Under the pieces are notes generated by a model that worked only from the letters and a program-made list of their open reading frames with translations, was not told the origin of the DNA and searched no databases. Position numbers and translations under genes: made by a program. DNA of 9,493 bases from Actinomycetota bacterium (lineage in GTDB: Bacteria; Actinomycetota; Thermoleophilia; Miltoncostaeales; Miltoncostaeaceae): NCBI GenBank assembly GCA_947451735.1, contig CANGAY010000014.1:1-9493 (forward strand), read 5' to 3'. Below, one piece after another: positions 1-6,928 of this stretch. Positions within the stretch are counted from its first letter, which is position 1. Every line of letters starts with the position of its first letter.

Positions 1-1410
1 CACCGAGTGCAGGAGTCCGGTGCCGCGGGTCTCGGTGAGGAACTCCGTGCGGAATCCCACCAGACCGCGGGCGGGCACCAGGTAGTCCATGCGGGTCCAG
101 CCGGTGCCGTGGTTCACCACCTGCTCCATGCGCCCCTTGCGGAGCGCCAGCAGCTGGGTGACCACGCCCATCATCTCCTCGGGCACGTCGATGGTCACGC
201 GCTCCACGGGCTCGTGGCGCTTGCCGTCGATCTCACGGATGAGCACCTCGGGCTTGCCCACGGTGAGCTCGAAGCCCTCGCGGCGCATGGTCTCCACCAG
301 CACGGCCAGCTGCAGCTCGCCGCGGCCCTGCACCTCCCAGCCGTCGGGGCGCTCGGTGTCCTGCACGCGCAGCGAGACGTTGCCGATGAGTTCCTGATCC
401 AGACGGTCCTTCACCATGCGGGCGGTGAGCTTCTTGCCCTCCTTGCCCGCGAGCACGGAGGTGTTGATGCCGATGGTGAGGCCCAGGCTGGGCTCGTCCA
501 CGGTGATGACCGGCAGGGGCCGGGGGTCGTCGAGGTCGGCGAGGGTTTCGCCGATCGTGATGTCCTCGATGCCCGCGATGGCGATGATGTCGCCGGGGCC
601 GGCCTCGTCCACGGGCACGCGGTCGAGTTCCTTGGTCACGAACAGCTCGGCGATCTTGGCCTGCTGGATGGAGCCGTCGGCACGGCACCAGGCCACCTGC
701 TGGCCCTTGCGGATGGTGCCCTCGTGCACGCGGCACACCGCCAGGCGGCCCAGGTACGAGTCGGCCGCCAGGTTGGTCACCAGCGCCTGCAGCGGCGCGC
801 CCTCGGTGTACTCCGGTGCCGGGATGGTGTCGCGCAGCACGTCGAACAGCGGCGCGAGGTCGGCCTCCTGGATGTCGGCGCTCAGCGAGGCCGTGCCAGC
901 CTTGCCGTTGGTGTAGACGATCGGGAAGTCGATCTGCGCCTCGTCGGCGCCGAGGTCGAGGAACAGTTCGTACACCTCGTCAACCACCTCCGACACGCGC
1001 GCGTCGGGGCGGTCCACCTTGTTCACCACGAGCACCACGGGCAGGCCGCCCTCCAGTGCCTTGCGCAGCACGAACCGCGTCTGGGGGAGGGGTCCCTCGG
1101 AGGCGTCGACGAGCAGCAGCACGCCATCCACCATGTAGAGGCCGCGCTCCACCTCGCCGCCGAAGTCGGCGTGCCCCGGCGTGTCGATGATGTTGATCGT
1201 CATGTCGCCGCGGCGCACGGCCGTGTTCTTGGCGAGGATCGTGATGCCCTTCTCGCGCTCCAGGTCACCCGAGTCCATCACCCGGGTGGCGACTTCCTGG
1301 TTGTCGCGGAAGGCACCGCTCTGCCAGAGCATGGCGTCCACAAGGGTCGTCTTGCCGTGGTCCACGTGGGCCACGATCGCGACGTTTCTCAGGTCTTCTC
1401 GAGTAGGCAC
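1..1410 (-). CDS. typA: Ribosome-associated GTPase TypA/BipA (partial, C-terminus beyond window)
   Basis: TypA/BipA is a translational GTPase related to EF-G and LepA that binds the ribosome and aids assembly and stress adaptation. From the GTG at 1410 the protein starts [20 protein letters not shown], matching the family N-terminus. Visible GTPase motifs are the P-loop AHVDHGKTT (residues 14-22), DTPGH (76-80) and NKVD (130-133). An EF-Tu-like domain 2 (about 205-290), an EF-G-like domain III containing [20 protein letters not shown], and part of domain V ([16 protein letters not shown]) follow. About 470 of the usual 610-635 residues are present; the TypA-specific C-terminal domain lies off the left edge. 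In-frame alternative starts are GTG 1422 and ATG 1434. I prefer 1410 on family N-terminus and because TAGTGT sits 8 nt upstream. The gene is divergent from the membrane-protein gene starting at 1442. Family identity is very secure; the start is not. Confidence 0.96.
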   Translation of the reverse strand, partial: MPTREDLRNVAIVAHVDHGKTTLVDAMLWQSGAFRDNQEVATRVMDSGDLEREKGITILAKNTAVRRGDMTINIIDTPGHADFGGEVERGLYMVDGVLLLVDASEGPLPQTRFVLRKALEGGLPVVLVVNKVDRPDARVSEVVDEVYELFLDLGADEAQIDFPIVYTNGKAGTASLSADIQEADLAPLFDVLRDTIPAPEYTEGAPLQALVTNLAADSYLGRLAVCRVHEGTIRKGQQVAWCRADGSIQQAKIAELFVTKELDRVPVDEAGPGDIIAIAGIEDITIGETLADLDDPRPLPVITVDEPSLGLTIGINTSVLAGKEGKKLTARMVKDRLDQELIGNVSLRVQDTERPDGWEVQGRGELQLAVLVETMRREGFELTVGKPEVLIREIDGKRHEPVERVTIDVPEEMMGVVTQLLALRKGRMEQVVNHGTGWTRMDYLVPARGLVGFRTEFLTETRGTGLLHSV

Positions 1411-1441
1411 GGCGCGGGACACTAGTGCAATCATCCTGCCG
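1411..1441. promoter_or_regulatory. Short divergent intergenic region with overlapping, possibly leaderless, promoters
   Basis: Only 31 bp separate the preferred typA start (GTG 1410) from the plus-strand GTG at 1442, or 7 bp if typA begins at ATG 1434. On the minus strand TAGTGT (1424-1419) fits the TAnnnT -10 pattern and ends 8 nt before GTG 1410, which would give a leaderless typA mRNA. On the plus strand the weaker AATCAT (1429-1434) ends 7 nt before GTG 1442. Neither has a convincing -35 hexamer or Shine-Dalgarno sequence. The promoters must overlap each other or the coding starts if both genes are transcribed from here. Confidence 0.35.
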
Positions 1442-2098
1442 GTGAGCCCGCACGTCCCCCATGACGCCACCGACTGGCGTGAGTCCCGATGGCCGCCGCT
1501 CATCGCCCTGGTGCTGGCGGGTGCGCTGTACGTGCTGCTGCCCGATCGGCTCATCCTCGGCGGTGGGTACTTCGGCTGGGTCGTACCGGTTCTTGAGGTG
1601 CTGCTGATCATCGTCGCCGTCGTCACCGATCCCCGCCGCGAGAGCGACATGCGGCGCAGGCTCGGCATCGCCCTCGCCATCATCATCACCATTGCGAACG
1701 GCGCCTCGCTCGTGATGCTCATCGTGGGCATCGCCTACGAGAGCGGCTTCCAGGGTCATGACCTCGTGTGGGCGGGCATCGACATCTGGGTGACCAACGC
1801 CATCATCTTCGGCATCTGGTACTGGGAGATGGACGGCGGCGGGCCCCGCCGTCGTGCCGAGGCCCCCGCCGGCTACACCGACTTCCTGTTCCCCCAGTAT
1901 CAGGTGTCGGGCCCGTGGACGTGGCGCCCGGCATTCCTCGACTATCTCTTCGTGGCCTTCACCAACGCCGCGTCGTTCGCGCCGGCGGACACGCTGCCCA
2001 TGACCACGCGCGCCAAGGCGCTCATGAGTCTGCAGTCGATCATCTCGCTCGGCGTCATCCTCATCGTCGCTGCGCGCGCGATCAACATCCTCCACTAG
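1442..2098 (+). CDS. Conserved polytopic membrane protein with pore-like C-terminal segment
   Basis: This 218-residue protein has no enzyme motif. Hydrophobic segments lie at about residues 19-37, 44-60, 76-98 and 108-125. A hydrophilic stretch with YTDFLFPQ follows, then a C-terminal block [20 protein letters not shown] and a last helix ending [10 protein letters not shown] short semi-polar segment before a final helix resembles DUF1345-type membrane proteins, whose C-terminus recalls a two-helix ion-channel pore (FTxxTSFxxxD). There is no GYG filter, so channel function is only a suggestion. GTG 1442 is the only sensible start: the frame remains open upstream, but only inside typA. No Shine-Dalgarno sequence is visible. 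It ends 7 bp before the next gene on the same strand, so the two are probably cotranscribed. Confidence 0.75.
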   Translation: MSPHVPHDATDWRESRWPPLIALVLAGALYVLLPDRLILGGGYFGWVVPVLEVLLIIVAVVTDPRRESDMRRRLGIALAIIITIANGASLVMLIVGIAYESGFQGHDLVWAGIDIWVTNAIIFGIWYWEMDGGGPRRRAEAPAGYTDFLFPQYQVSGPWTWRPAFLDYLFVAFTNAASFAPADTLPMTTRAKALMSLQSIISLGVILIVAARAINILH

Positions 2099-2105
2099 CG
2101 GCCCC

Positions 2106-2762
2106 GTGCACTTCTTCGAACTCGCGGTGCTGTCGTCCATCTCGCCGCAGACGCTCGCGGTGACCCTCTTCCTGCTGGGCGGGAAGCAGGGCCTCAGGCA
2201 CGCGTGGCTGTTCGTGGGTGGCACCCTGTTCACCTCGGTCGTCGCCGGTCTGGTGGTGGCCGCGGGCCTCGGCGACCTCGGCATCCACCTGAACGGCGTG
2301 GGCGGCGGGACGAGGTTCCCCGGCATCTACATCACGCTCGGGGTGCTGGTGCTGCTGTTCGCGGCATATGTGTGGTGGCGGCACGTCCGGGCGCGACTCA
2401 GGCCCCACAAGAAGGACCGCAGCCGCGAGAACCGGCGCCTCAACCGCATGGTGGAGTCATCGTGGGTTGCGCTGGGTGTGGGGCTGGTGTTCGGCATGCC
2501 CGGCGTGGGCTACGCCCTGGCGCTCGCCGAGGTGAGCGGTCACGGGTGGGGCTTCATCGTGGGCGCGGTGCTGGTGTTCAGCGCCATCTCGTACAGCTGG
2601 GGGTGGATCCCCAACGTGTGGTTCATGCTTGACCGCGATCGGGCGGTGCGGGTGCTCACGAGGTTCCGTGCCGCAATCGCAAAGCACGACATCGCCATCA
2701 TCACCGCCGCGCTGATGGTGGTGGGCCTCTACCTTCTCATCTTCGGGCTCGTGACCGAATGA
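2106..2762 (+). CDS. GAP/Sap-family (LysE-like) six-helix membrane protein
   Basis: This 218-residue integral membrane protein resembles the GAP/Sap family (sulfolipid-1-addressing protein in mycobacteria), which shares a LysE-exporter-like fold and is linked to envelope lipid or metabolite export. The N-terminus places a small polar motif, SSISPQTLA (about 10-18), in the first helix, as in that family. Helices 2 and 3 follow (WLFVGGTLFTSVVAGLVVAAG and ITLGVLVLLFAAYVWW). A basic loop with RLRPHKKDRSRENRRLNR lies at about 97-114, then three more helices end with VVGLYLLIFGLV. The start is GTG 2106, 7 bp after the previous stop, without a clear ribosome binding site, consistent with translational coupling. 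Its stop codon overlaps the spacer start of the oxidase promoter. The transported substrate cannot be read from sequence. Confidence 0.72.
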   Translation: MHFFELAVLSSISPQTLAVTLFLLGGKQGLRHAWLFVGGTLFTSVVAGLVVAAGLGDLGIHLNGVGGGTRFPGIYITLGVLVLLFAAYVWWRHVRARLRPHKKDRSRENRRLNRMVESSWVALGVGLVFGMPGVGYALALAEVSGHGWGFIVGAVLVFSAISYSWGWIPNVWFMLDRDRAVRVLTRFRAAIAKHDIAIITAALMVVGLYLLIFGLVTE

Positions 2763-2784
2763 CCGCGACGGGTATCCTGTTCGT
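2751..2784 (+). promoter_or_regulatory. Promoter of the multicopper oxidase, predicted leaderless
   Basis: GTGACC (2751-2756, TTGACA-like core TGAC) and TATCCT (2773-2778, TAnnnT) are separated by 16 bp. The -10 box ends 6 nt before the A of ATG 2785, so transcription would start at the start codon. No Shine-Dalgarno sequence precedes the ATG, which agrees with a leaderless mRNA. The -35 element lies in the last codons of the preceding membrane-protein gene. Confidence 0.6.
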
Positions 2785-4308
2785 ATGACGCCGATTCCGC
2801 GCTCCCGCCGACCCCGCCGCGCGCTCGTCGCACTGGGCGCCGCGGCCGTTGTCACCGCCGTTGGTGGCGCCAGCATGGTCACCGCCGCCGTGATGGCCGA
2901 CGACGCACCGCCGTGCGAGGCGTGTCAGGGGTTCGTCACGGGTCAGGTGCTGCGCGATCTGCCCGGTTCGGCGTCGTCGGGCGGCGTGCTGAACGTCACG
3001 CTCACGCCGAAGACCCGCACCGTGTCAATCGGCGGCCGCAAGGTGTCCACCCAGTCGTACGGCCCCAACTTGATGGGCGATGAGTGGATCATCAGCCCCG
3101 GTGACCAGCTGAACGTGAACTTCCGCAACCGGCTGCCGGTGGGCTACCTGCCCACGGGGCAGTGGGCCGACAAGTGGTTCCAGCCGAAGGGCGGCGATTC
3201 CAATCTGCATGTGCACGGCCTGCACGTGTCGCCCAATGCTCCCGCGGACGACATCTTCCTCGACATCAAGTCGGGTTCGGATTACCACTACCACTACGCC
3301 ATCCCGGCCGACGAGCACCCCGGCATCTACTGGTACCACCCGCATCTGCACCACTACGTCGACATGCAGACGTTCGCGGGGCAGGCGGGCCCCATCGTGG
3401 TGCGCGGGGGGCTCGACAACGTGCCGGGCATCGGCAACCTGCGCGACCGCCAGATGTTCATCCAGAACACGATGGTCGTGGGCAACACCACCGTCGCGTC
3501 GCAGTCTGAGGTGCCCTCCAAGCGCGTCATCCCGATCAATGGCCAGATCCAGCCCAAGGTGGACATCCACCCAGGTGAGTCGCAGCGCCTTCGTCTGTGG
3601 AACGCCAGCACCGAGCGCTTCATCCAGATCCGTCCCACCGGTGGGGAGTACTGGATCCTCGCCCGCGACGGCAACACGTTGACGCACCCCCAGCGGACAA
3701 CGCTGCTGCAGATGGGGCCCGGGCAGCGTCTCGAGGTCCTCGTTCGCGCGCCGCGAGTCGCCGGGCAGTACCCCCTCATCCAGACCTACTTCAACCAGCG
3801 CCCCACGCCCTTCGGCAAGCAGCCCGAGGTGAAACTGGCCACCCTCAGTGTGGCCGGGCCGGCGCAGGATCCCCAGCCCGTTCCGCAGGACCTGTCGGTG
3901 CAGGAGGACCTGCGCACCGCCGATGTGGCCGTGCGCCGCCGCATCACCTTCCAGCAGAGCCCCGGTATTGCCGACTTCTACGTGAACGGCAAGGTGTTCG
4001 ACGCGCACGGCAAGATCACCACGATGTACCGCATGAAGCTCGGCACCACCGAGGAGTGGCTGCTCAGGAACCACACCCCGGAGTGGCACAACTTCCACAT
4101 CCACATCCAGCCCTTCCAGGTCGTGGCACGCAACGGCACGCCCGAGACGGGCCAGCCGAACTGGCAGGACAGCGTCACCATTCCCCCGCATCAGAGCGTG
4201 ACGATCCGCCAGCGCTTCACCGACTTCACCGGCCGCTTCGTGTTCCACTGCCACGTGCTCGTGCACGAGGACCACGGCATGATGGCTGCGGTCGAGGTGG
4301 TGCCCTAG
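2785..4308 (+). CDS. Secreted multicopper oxidase (laccase/CueO-like)
   Basis: This 507-residue three-cupredoxin-domain oxidase couples one-electron oxidation of a substrate (phenolics, Cu(I) or similar) to four-electron reduction of O2 to water. All four copper motifs are intact: HVHGLH (H142, H144), WYHPHLH (H185, H187), HNFHIH (H435, H438, H440) and HCHVLVHEDHGMM (H488, C489, H490, H494). M499 is at the axial position of the type-1 site, as in CueO. The N-terminus is a signal peptide with SRRPRRALV; R11-R12 followed by ALV fits a Tat signal. CEAC at 44-47 lies just after the hydrophobic core. There is no Met-rich loop like that of CueO, so a copper-tolerance role is not specifically indicated. 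ATG 2785 is fixed by promoter spacing and signal peptide. Its stop overlaps the stop of the convergent transporter gene. Confidence 0.95.
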   Translation: MTPIPRSRRPRRALVALGAAAVVTAVGGASMVTAAVMADDAPPCEACQGFVTGQVLRDLPGSASSGGVLNVTLTPKTRTVSIGGRKVSTQSYGPNLMGDEWIISPGDQLNVNFRNRLPVGYLPTGQWADKWFQPKGGDSNLHVHGLHVSPNAPADDIFLDIKSGSDYHYHYAIPADEHPGIYWYHPHLHHYVDMQTFAGQAGPIVVRGGLDNVPGIGNLRDRQMFIQNTMVVGNTTVASQSEVPSKRVIPINGQIQPKVDIHPGESQRLRLWNASTERFIQIRPTGGEYWILARDGNTLTHPQRTTLLQMGPGQRLEVLVRAPRVAGQYPLIQTYFNQRPTPFGKQPEVKLATLSVAGPAQDPQPVPQDLSVQEDLRTADVAVRRRITFQQSPGIADFYVNGKVFDAHGKITTMYRMKLGTTEEWLLRNHTPEWHNFHIHIQPFQVVARNGTPETGQPNWQDSVTIPPHQSVTIRQRFTDFTGRFVFHCHVLVHEDHGMMAAVEVVP

Positions 4309-6176
4309 GCCGTCGAGGCCGCCTGAGGCGACTGCAGCGGACCCGGGGTGTCCTCGACGACCCCCGGGGTGGCGCCTGCGGTGCCATGCCTGCCGCGGGT
4401 TCCTGCGAGGGCGGCGGTCACCGCTCCGCCCACGATCAGCACCAGCCCGATGACCTCGCCGCTGTCGGCCGGGTCGGACATGACGATGATCGACAGCACG
4501 ATGGTGACCACCGGCGCAAGCACGCCGATGGCGCCCACGGGCGAGGGGCCGATCTGGGCGAGTGCCCACGAGCGCGCGAGCTGCGGCACCAGTTGCGCCC
4601 CCAGCGCGCCCAGCGCGAGCGCGCCCACCTCCGATGCGCTGAACGAGAAGGCCCCGGGACCCTCCACGATGAACCCGATGGGCAGCGCTACGGCCGCCGA
4701 TGCTGCCGCGCCGATGAGCGCCACATCCGTCACGTTCGACCGCGCCAGGGCCCGGTTCATGAAGATGAGTGACGCCGCGAAGATCCAGGCCGAGGCGACC
4801 GCCAGCACCACGCCCTCGGTGTTCCACGTCATGCTGGCCGCGTAGAACAGGGCGCCGGCGACGATGAGCCCGACGGCCACGATGACGCCGCGTGAGGGGA
4901 ACGCGCGCTCGACGAAGATTGCGAGCACGACCACCGCAAGGGGTGCGGTCATCGACAGGGCCGTGCTCGCGGCGGAACCGATGAGCGGTACTGCCTGCAG
5001 GAACACCGCGAGGTTGGCCACGTAGATGGCCCCGGCGACTGCCGCAAGGATCAGCCCCGATCGTGTGGTGCGCCGCACCGGTGTGCGGGCCAGGCGCAGG
5101 ATTCCCAGGCCGAGCGCGGCACCGAGGGCCAGCAGGCCGGAGTTGACGAACGGCGTGTCGTGCTCGATGGCCAGCTGGTTGGTGGCGAGCGACGCGATAC
5201 CGGCGATGACCATGAACACGGCGAAGCCCATCGCCACCACCGGCGCGGGGCGGGCGATGCCCTCGTCCGATGCGCGGTCCCCCGTGAGCATGAGCGCGGC
5301 CAGCGTGAACAGCGAGATGGCGAACATGGTGTTCACCGCCTGCGGGGCGTCGCCGGCACCGCCGAAGGGGGCCATCCCGCGCACCGACCCCGTGATGTCG
5401 GCGACGGTGATGATGGCCATGGTGAGGGTGGCCCAGCGCGCCCCGCCACGCGCCGCAACCGCCAGCGCGCCGAGCAGTGCCAGCGGCACGGCCGCGCCGA
5501 TGCCCCACCCGAACCCGGCGACGGCGAACGCCGACGTGCCGACGAAGCCCGCGATGGCCCACCAGTTCGTCATATCGGCCCGCAGGGTGGCGGCATCCAC
5601 CGTCCACGCCATCACCAGACCACCGGCCACCAGGTAGCCGCCCATGAGCCCCAGCAGTATCCACCCGAACATGGCGGCCATGCTCGTGTTGGCCGGCATG
5701 TCGCCGTATGCATCGGCGAGCAGCAGGAAGGCGACCGAACCCGCGATCGACATGCCCAGGGCGACCACGGCGAATCGCACGATGGCAGCGAGGCTGCCGA
5801 GGCCCACCTCGCGGCGTCGCATCCAGACGGCACCCACGGCGATGACGAGCAGGTGCAGCAGGACGGTGAGCGCGATGAATGGCCATGCGCGCCCGCGGAT
5901 GGCCAACTGCCCGACGAAGTCACCGACGGCGAAGCCGACGAGCGGTGACCACCCCCAGCGAAGCACGAGCGCCGTGCCGAGTCCGGGCAGCAGCAGCATC
6001 GGGGTGATCAGAAGCCCGGTGATGCCGATGGCGTATGACCCAAGGGCGGCGAGGAATGCCGTCGCGGCGCACGCTGCGGTGAGCACCCACCAGTGGGGTG
6101 AGCGGATGAGGGCCGAGATGCCGTTGGCCGGGTTGCGCGGGGGTGCGGTCACGCGGCGAATGATGCCCGAAACCAC
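4305..6176 (-). CDS. Large membrane protein: MASE1-like N-terminal region fused to EamA/DMT transporter
   Basis: This 623-residue protein is almost entirely hydrophobic, with roughly 16-18 membrane segments. The C-terminal half (about 315-605) reads as a drug/metabolite-type transporter with two EamA repeats of five helices. In the first, NLAVFLQAVPLIGSAASTAL and a following FVERAF are typical; in the second, NRALARSNVTDVALIG and GPSPVGAIGVLAPVVTIVLS are typical. The N-terminal half (about 30-195) resembles the MASE1 sensor domain: a PGLGTALVLRWGW segment, then GDFVGQLAIRG, WMRRREVGLGSL, and a later G-rich helix before AWTVD. The tail (600-623) is soluble and Pro/Ala/Thr-rich. No kinase or GGDEF output domain is present. 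The GTG at 6176 touches the tRNA terminator hairpin and has no Shine-Dalgarno sequence; GTG 6152 is an alternative. The substrate is unknown. EamA assignment is good; MASE1 is tentative. Confidence 0.82.
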   Translation of the reverse strand: MVSGIIRRVTAPPRNPANGISALIRSPHWWVLTAACAATAFLAALGSYAIGITGLLITPMLLLPGLGTALVLRWGWSPLVGFAVGDFVGQLAIRGRAWPFIALTVLLHLLVIAVGAVWMRRREVGLGSLAAIVRFAVVALGMSIAGSVAFLLLADAYGDMPANTSMAAMFGWILLGLMGGYLVAGGLVMAWTVDAATLRADMTNWWAIAGFVGTSAFAVAGFGWGIGAAVPLALLGALAVAARGGARWATLTMAIITVADITGSVRGMAPFGGAGDAPQAVNTMFAISLFTLAALMLTGDRASDEGIARPAPVVAMGFAVFMVIAGIASLATNQLAIEHDTPFVNSGLLALGAALGLGILRLARTPVRRTTRSGLILAAVAGAIYVANLAVFLQAVPLIGSAASTALSMTAPLAVVVLAIFVERAFPSRGVIVAVGLIVAGALFYAASMTWNTEGVVLAVASAWIFAASLIFMNRALARSNVTDVALIGAAASAAVALPIGFIVEGPGAFSFSASEVGALALGALGAQLVPQLARSWALAQIGPSPVGAIGVLAPVVTIVLSIIVMSDPADSGEVIGLVLIVGGAVTAALAGTRGRHGTAGATPGVVEDTPGPLQSPQAASTA

Positions 6177-6209
6177 GAAGGACCCGGCACGTCTGTGCCG
6201 GGTCCTTCG
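6176..6209 (-). terminator. Strong hairpin downstream of the tRNA (putative terminator)
   Basis: Positions 6176-6190 and 6195-6209 form a perfect 15-bp stem with a GTCT loop (core AAGGACCCGGCAC / GTGCCGGGTCCTT). It begins 5 nt past the tRNA 3' end in the minus-strand direction. Only a weak T run (TGGTTTCG) follows, so it would act as a GC-rich terminator or as a 3' processing boundary. The far base of the stem is the first base of the candidate GTG start at 6176. Confidence 0.75.
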
Positions 6210-6213
6210 GAAG

Positions 6214-6287
<74 letters not shown>

Positions 6288-6291
6288 GCGG

Positions 6292-6307
6292 TTTCGTGAA
6301 TGTAGCA
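6292..6307 (-). promoter_or_regulatory. Extended -10 promoter for the initiator tRNA
   Basis: On the minus strand TGCTACATT gives an extended -10 (TGn followed by TACATT at 6304-6299). Transcription would begin near 6292, about 5 nt before the mature tRNA 5' end. No good -35 hexamer is visible at the expected spacing, which the extended -10 could compensate for. Confidence 0.5.
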
Positions 6308-6371
6308 CCGGGCATCCCCCGGCGCGATGTGTGGGTTCCGTAACGAATACCCCTTGCGGTGACACAACCGC

Positions 6372-6399
6372 TGGACACGGCGCCTGGCCGACCTATGGT
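6372..6399 (+). promoter_or_regulatory. Promoter of mgsA
   Basis: TGGACA (6372-6377, five of six matches to TTGACA) and TATGGT (6394-6399, TAnnnT) are separated by 16 bp, a good housekeeping-sigma promoter. The predicted start near 6406 leaves a leader of about 50 nt before ATG 6457. A small inverted repeat, GCGGT-6 nt-ACCGC (6356-6371), abuts the -35 and could be an operator, although such short arms arise easily by chance. Confidence 0.6.
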
Positions 6400-6439
6400 G
6401 GAACCGCGGCCGCAGTGGCCGCTCCTGATCGACTTCGAC

Positions 6440-6445
6440 GGGAGG
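6440..6445 (+). promoter_or_regulatory. Shine-Dalgarno sequence of mgsA
   Basis: GGGAGG lies 11 nt upstream of ATG 6457 and 17 nt upstream of the next in-frame ATG at 6463, so it favours 6457 as the start. It is one of the few clear ribosome binding sites in the window. An ATG at 6446 is out of frame. Confidence 0.7.
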
Positions 6446-6456
6446 ATGAGACCCCG

Positions 6457-6924
6457 ATGGCAATGACCGTACGCAAGCGAATCGTCATGATCGCCCACGA
6501 CAACCGCAAGCGCGACATGCTCGACTGGGCCCGCGCCAACTACGCGGTGCTCCGTGAGCACGAACTGCACGCGACGGGCACGACCGGGGGGCTGATCTCG
6601 GACGACCTGGGCCTCGAGGTCCACCGGTTCCTGTCCGGCCCGCTCGGCGGCGACCAGCAGGTGGGTGCGTGGCTGGCCGAGGGCCGCCTCGACATCGTCA
6701 TCTTCTTCTGGGACCCGCTCGAGCCCCAGCCCCACGACGTGGACGTGAAGGCGCTGCTGCGCATCGCCGTGGTGCACAACTGCCCCATCGCGTGCAACCG
6801 GGCGACCGCCGACTTCCTGCTCACCAGCCCGTTGCTGGGCGTGGACTACGAGCCGGCGCTGTCACCCGGCGACCTCGCGCCGCCCGAGCGCGAGATCAAC
6901 GAGGTCGGGCTGGCCGTCAGGTAG
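6457..6924 (+). CDS. mgsA: Methylglyoxal synthase
   Basis: MgsA converts dihydroxyacetone phosphate to methylglyoxal and inorganic phosphate in the cytoplasm, a bypass of lower glycolysis used when phosphate is short or sugar phosphates accumulate. The 155-residue product is close to the 152 of E. coli MgsA and aligns almost without gaps. AHDNRK has H14 and D15; the phosphate-binding ATGTTGGLIS is at 39-48; LSGPLGGDQQVGA carries the catalytic Asp D66. FFWDPLEPQPHDVDVKALLR includes H93 and D96 (E. coli H98 and D101). CNRATADFLLTSP follows at 113-125. The C-terminal 28 residues are poorly conserved and acidic. It stands alone with its own promoter and ribosome binding site. No neighbour belongs to methylglyoxal detoxification or glycolysis. 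The downstream gene is convergent, 4 bp away. Confidence 0.97.
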   Translation: MAMTVRKRIVMIAHDNRKRDMLDWARANYAVLREHELHATGTTGGLISDDLGLEVHRFLSGPLGGDQQVGAWLAEGRLDIVIFFWDPLEPQPHDVDVKALLRIAVVHNCPIACNRATADFLLTSPLLGVDYEPALSPGDLAPPEREINEVGLAVR

Positions 6925-6928
6925 ATGT

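Noticed and set aside
7..1425. Plus-strand open frame of 472 codons antisense to typA
   Set aside because: The opposite strand carries unmistakable TypA motifs through the entire interval; this frame has a low-complexity His/Ala/Leu/Val composition.
3025..5886. Very long minus-strand open frame crossing the oxidase and the transporter genes
   Set aside because: Its translation is rich in Arg, His and Gly with no recognisable domain, and it is antisense to the oxidase and in another frame of the transporter. It is a by-product of high GC content.
6288..6456. Short coding sequence or N-terminal extension of mgsA from ATG 6331
   Set aside because: The extension has no family match, contains the mgsA promoter and Shine-Dalgarno, and would make the protein about 40 residues longer than known MgsA.
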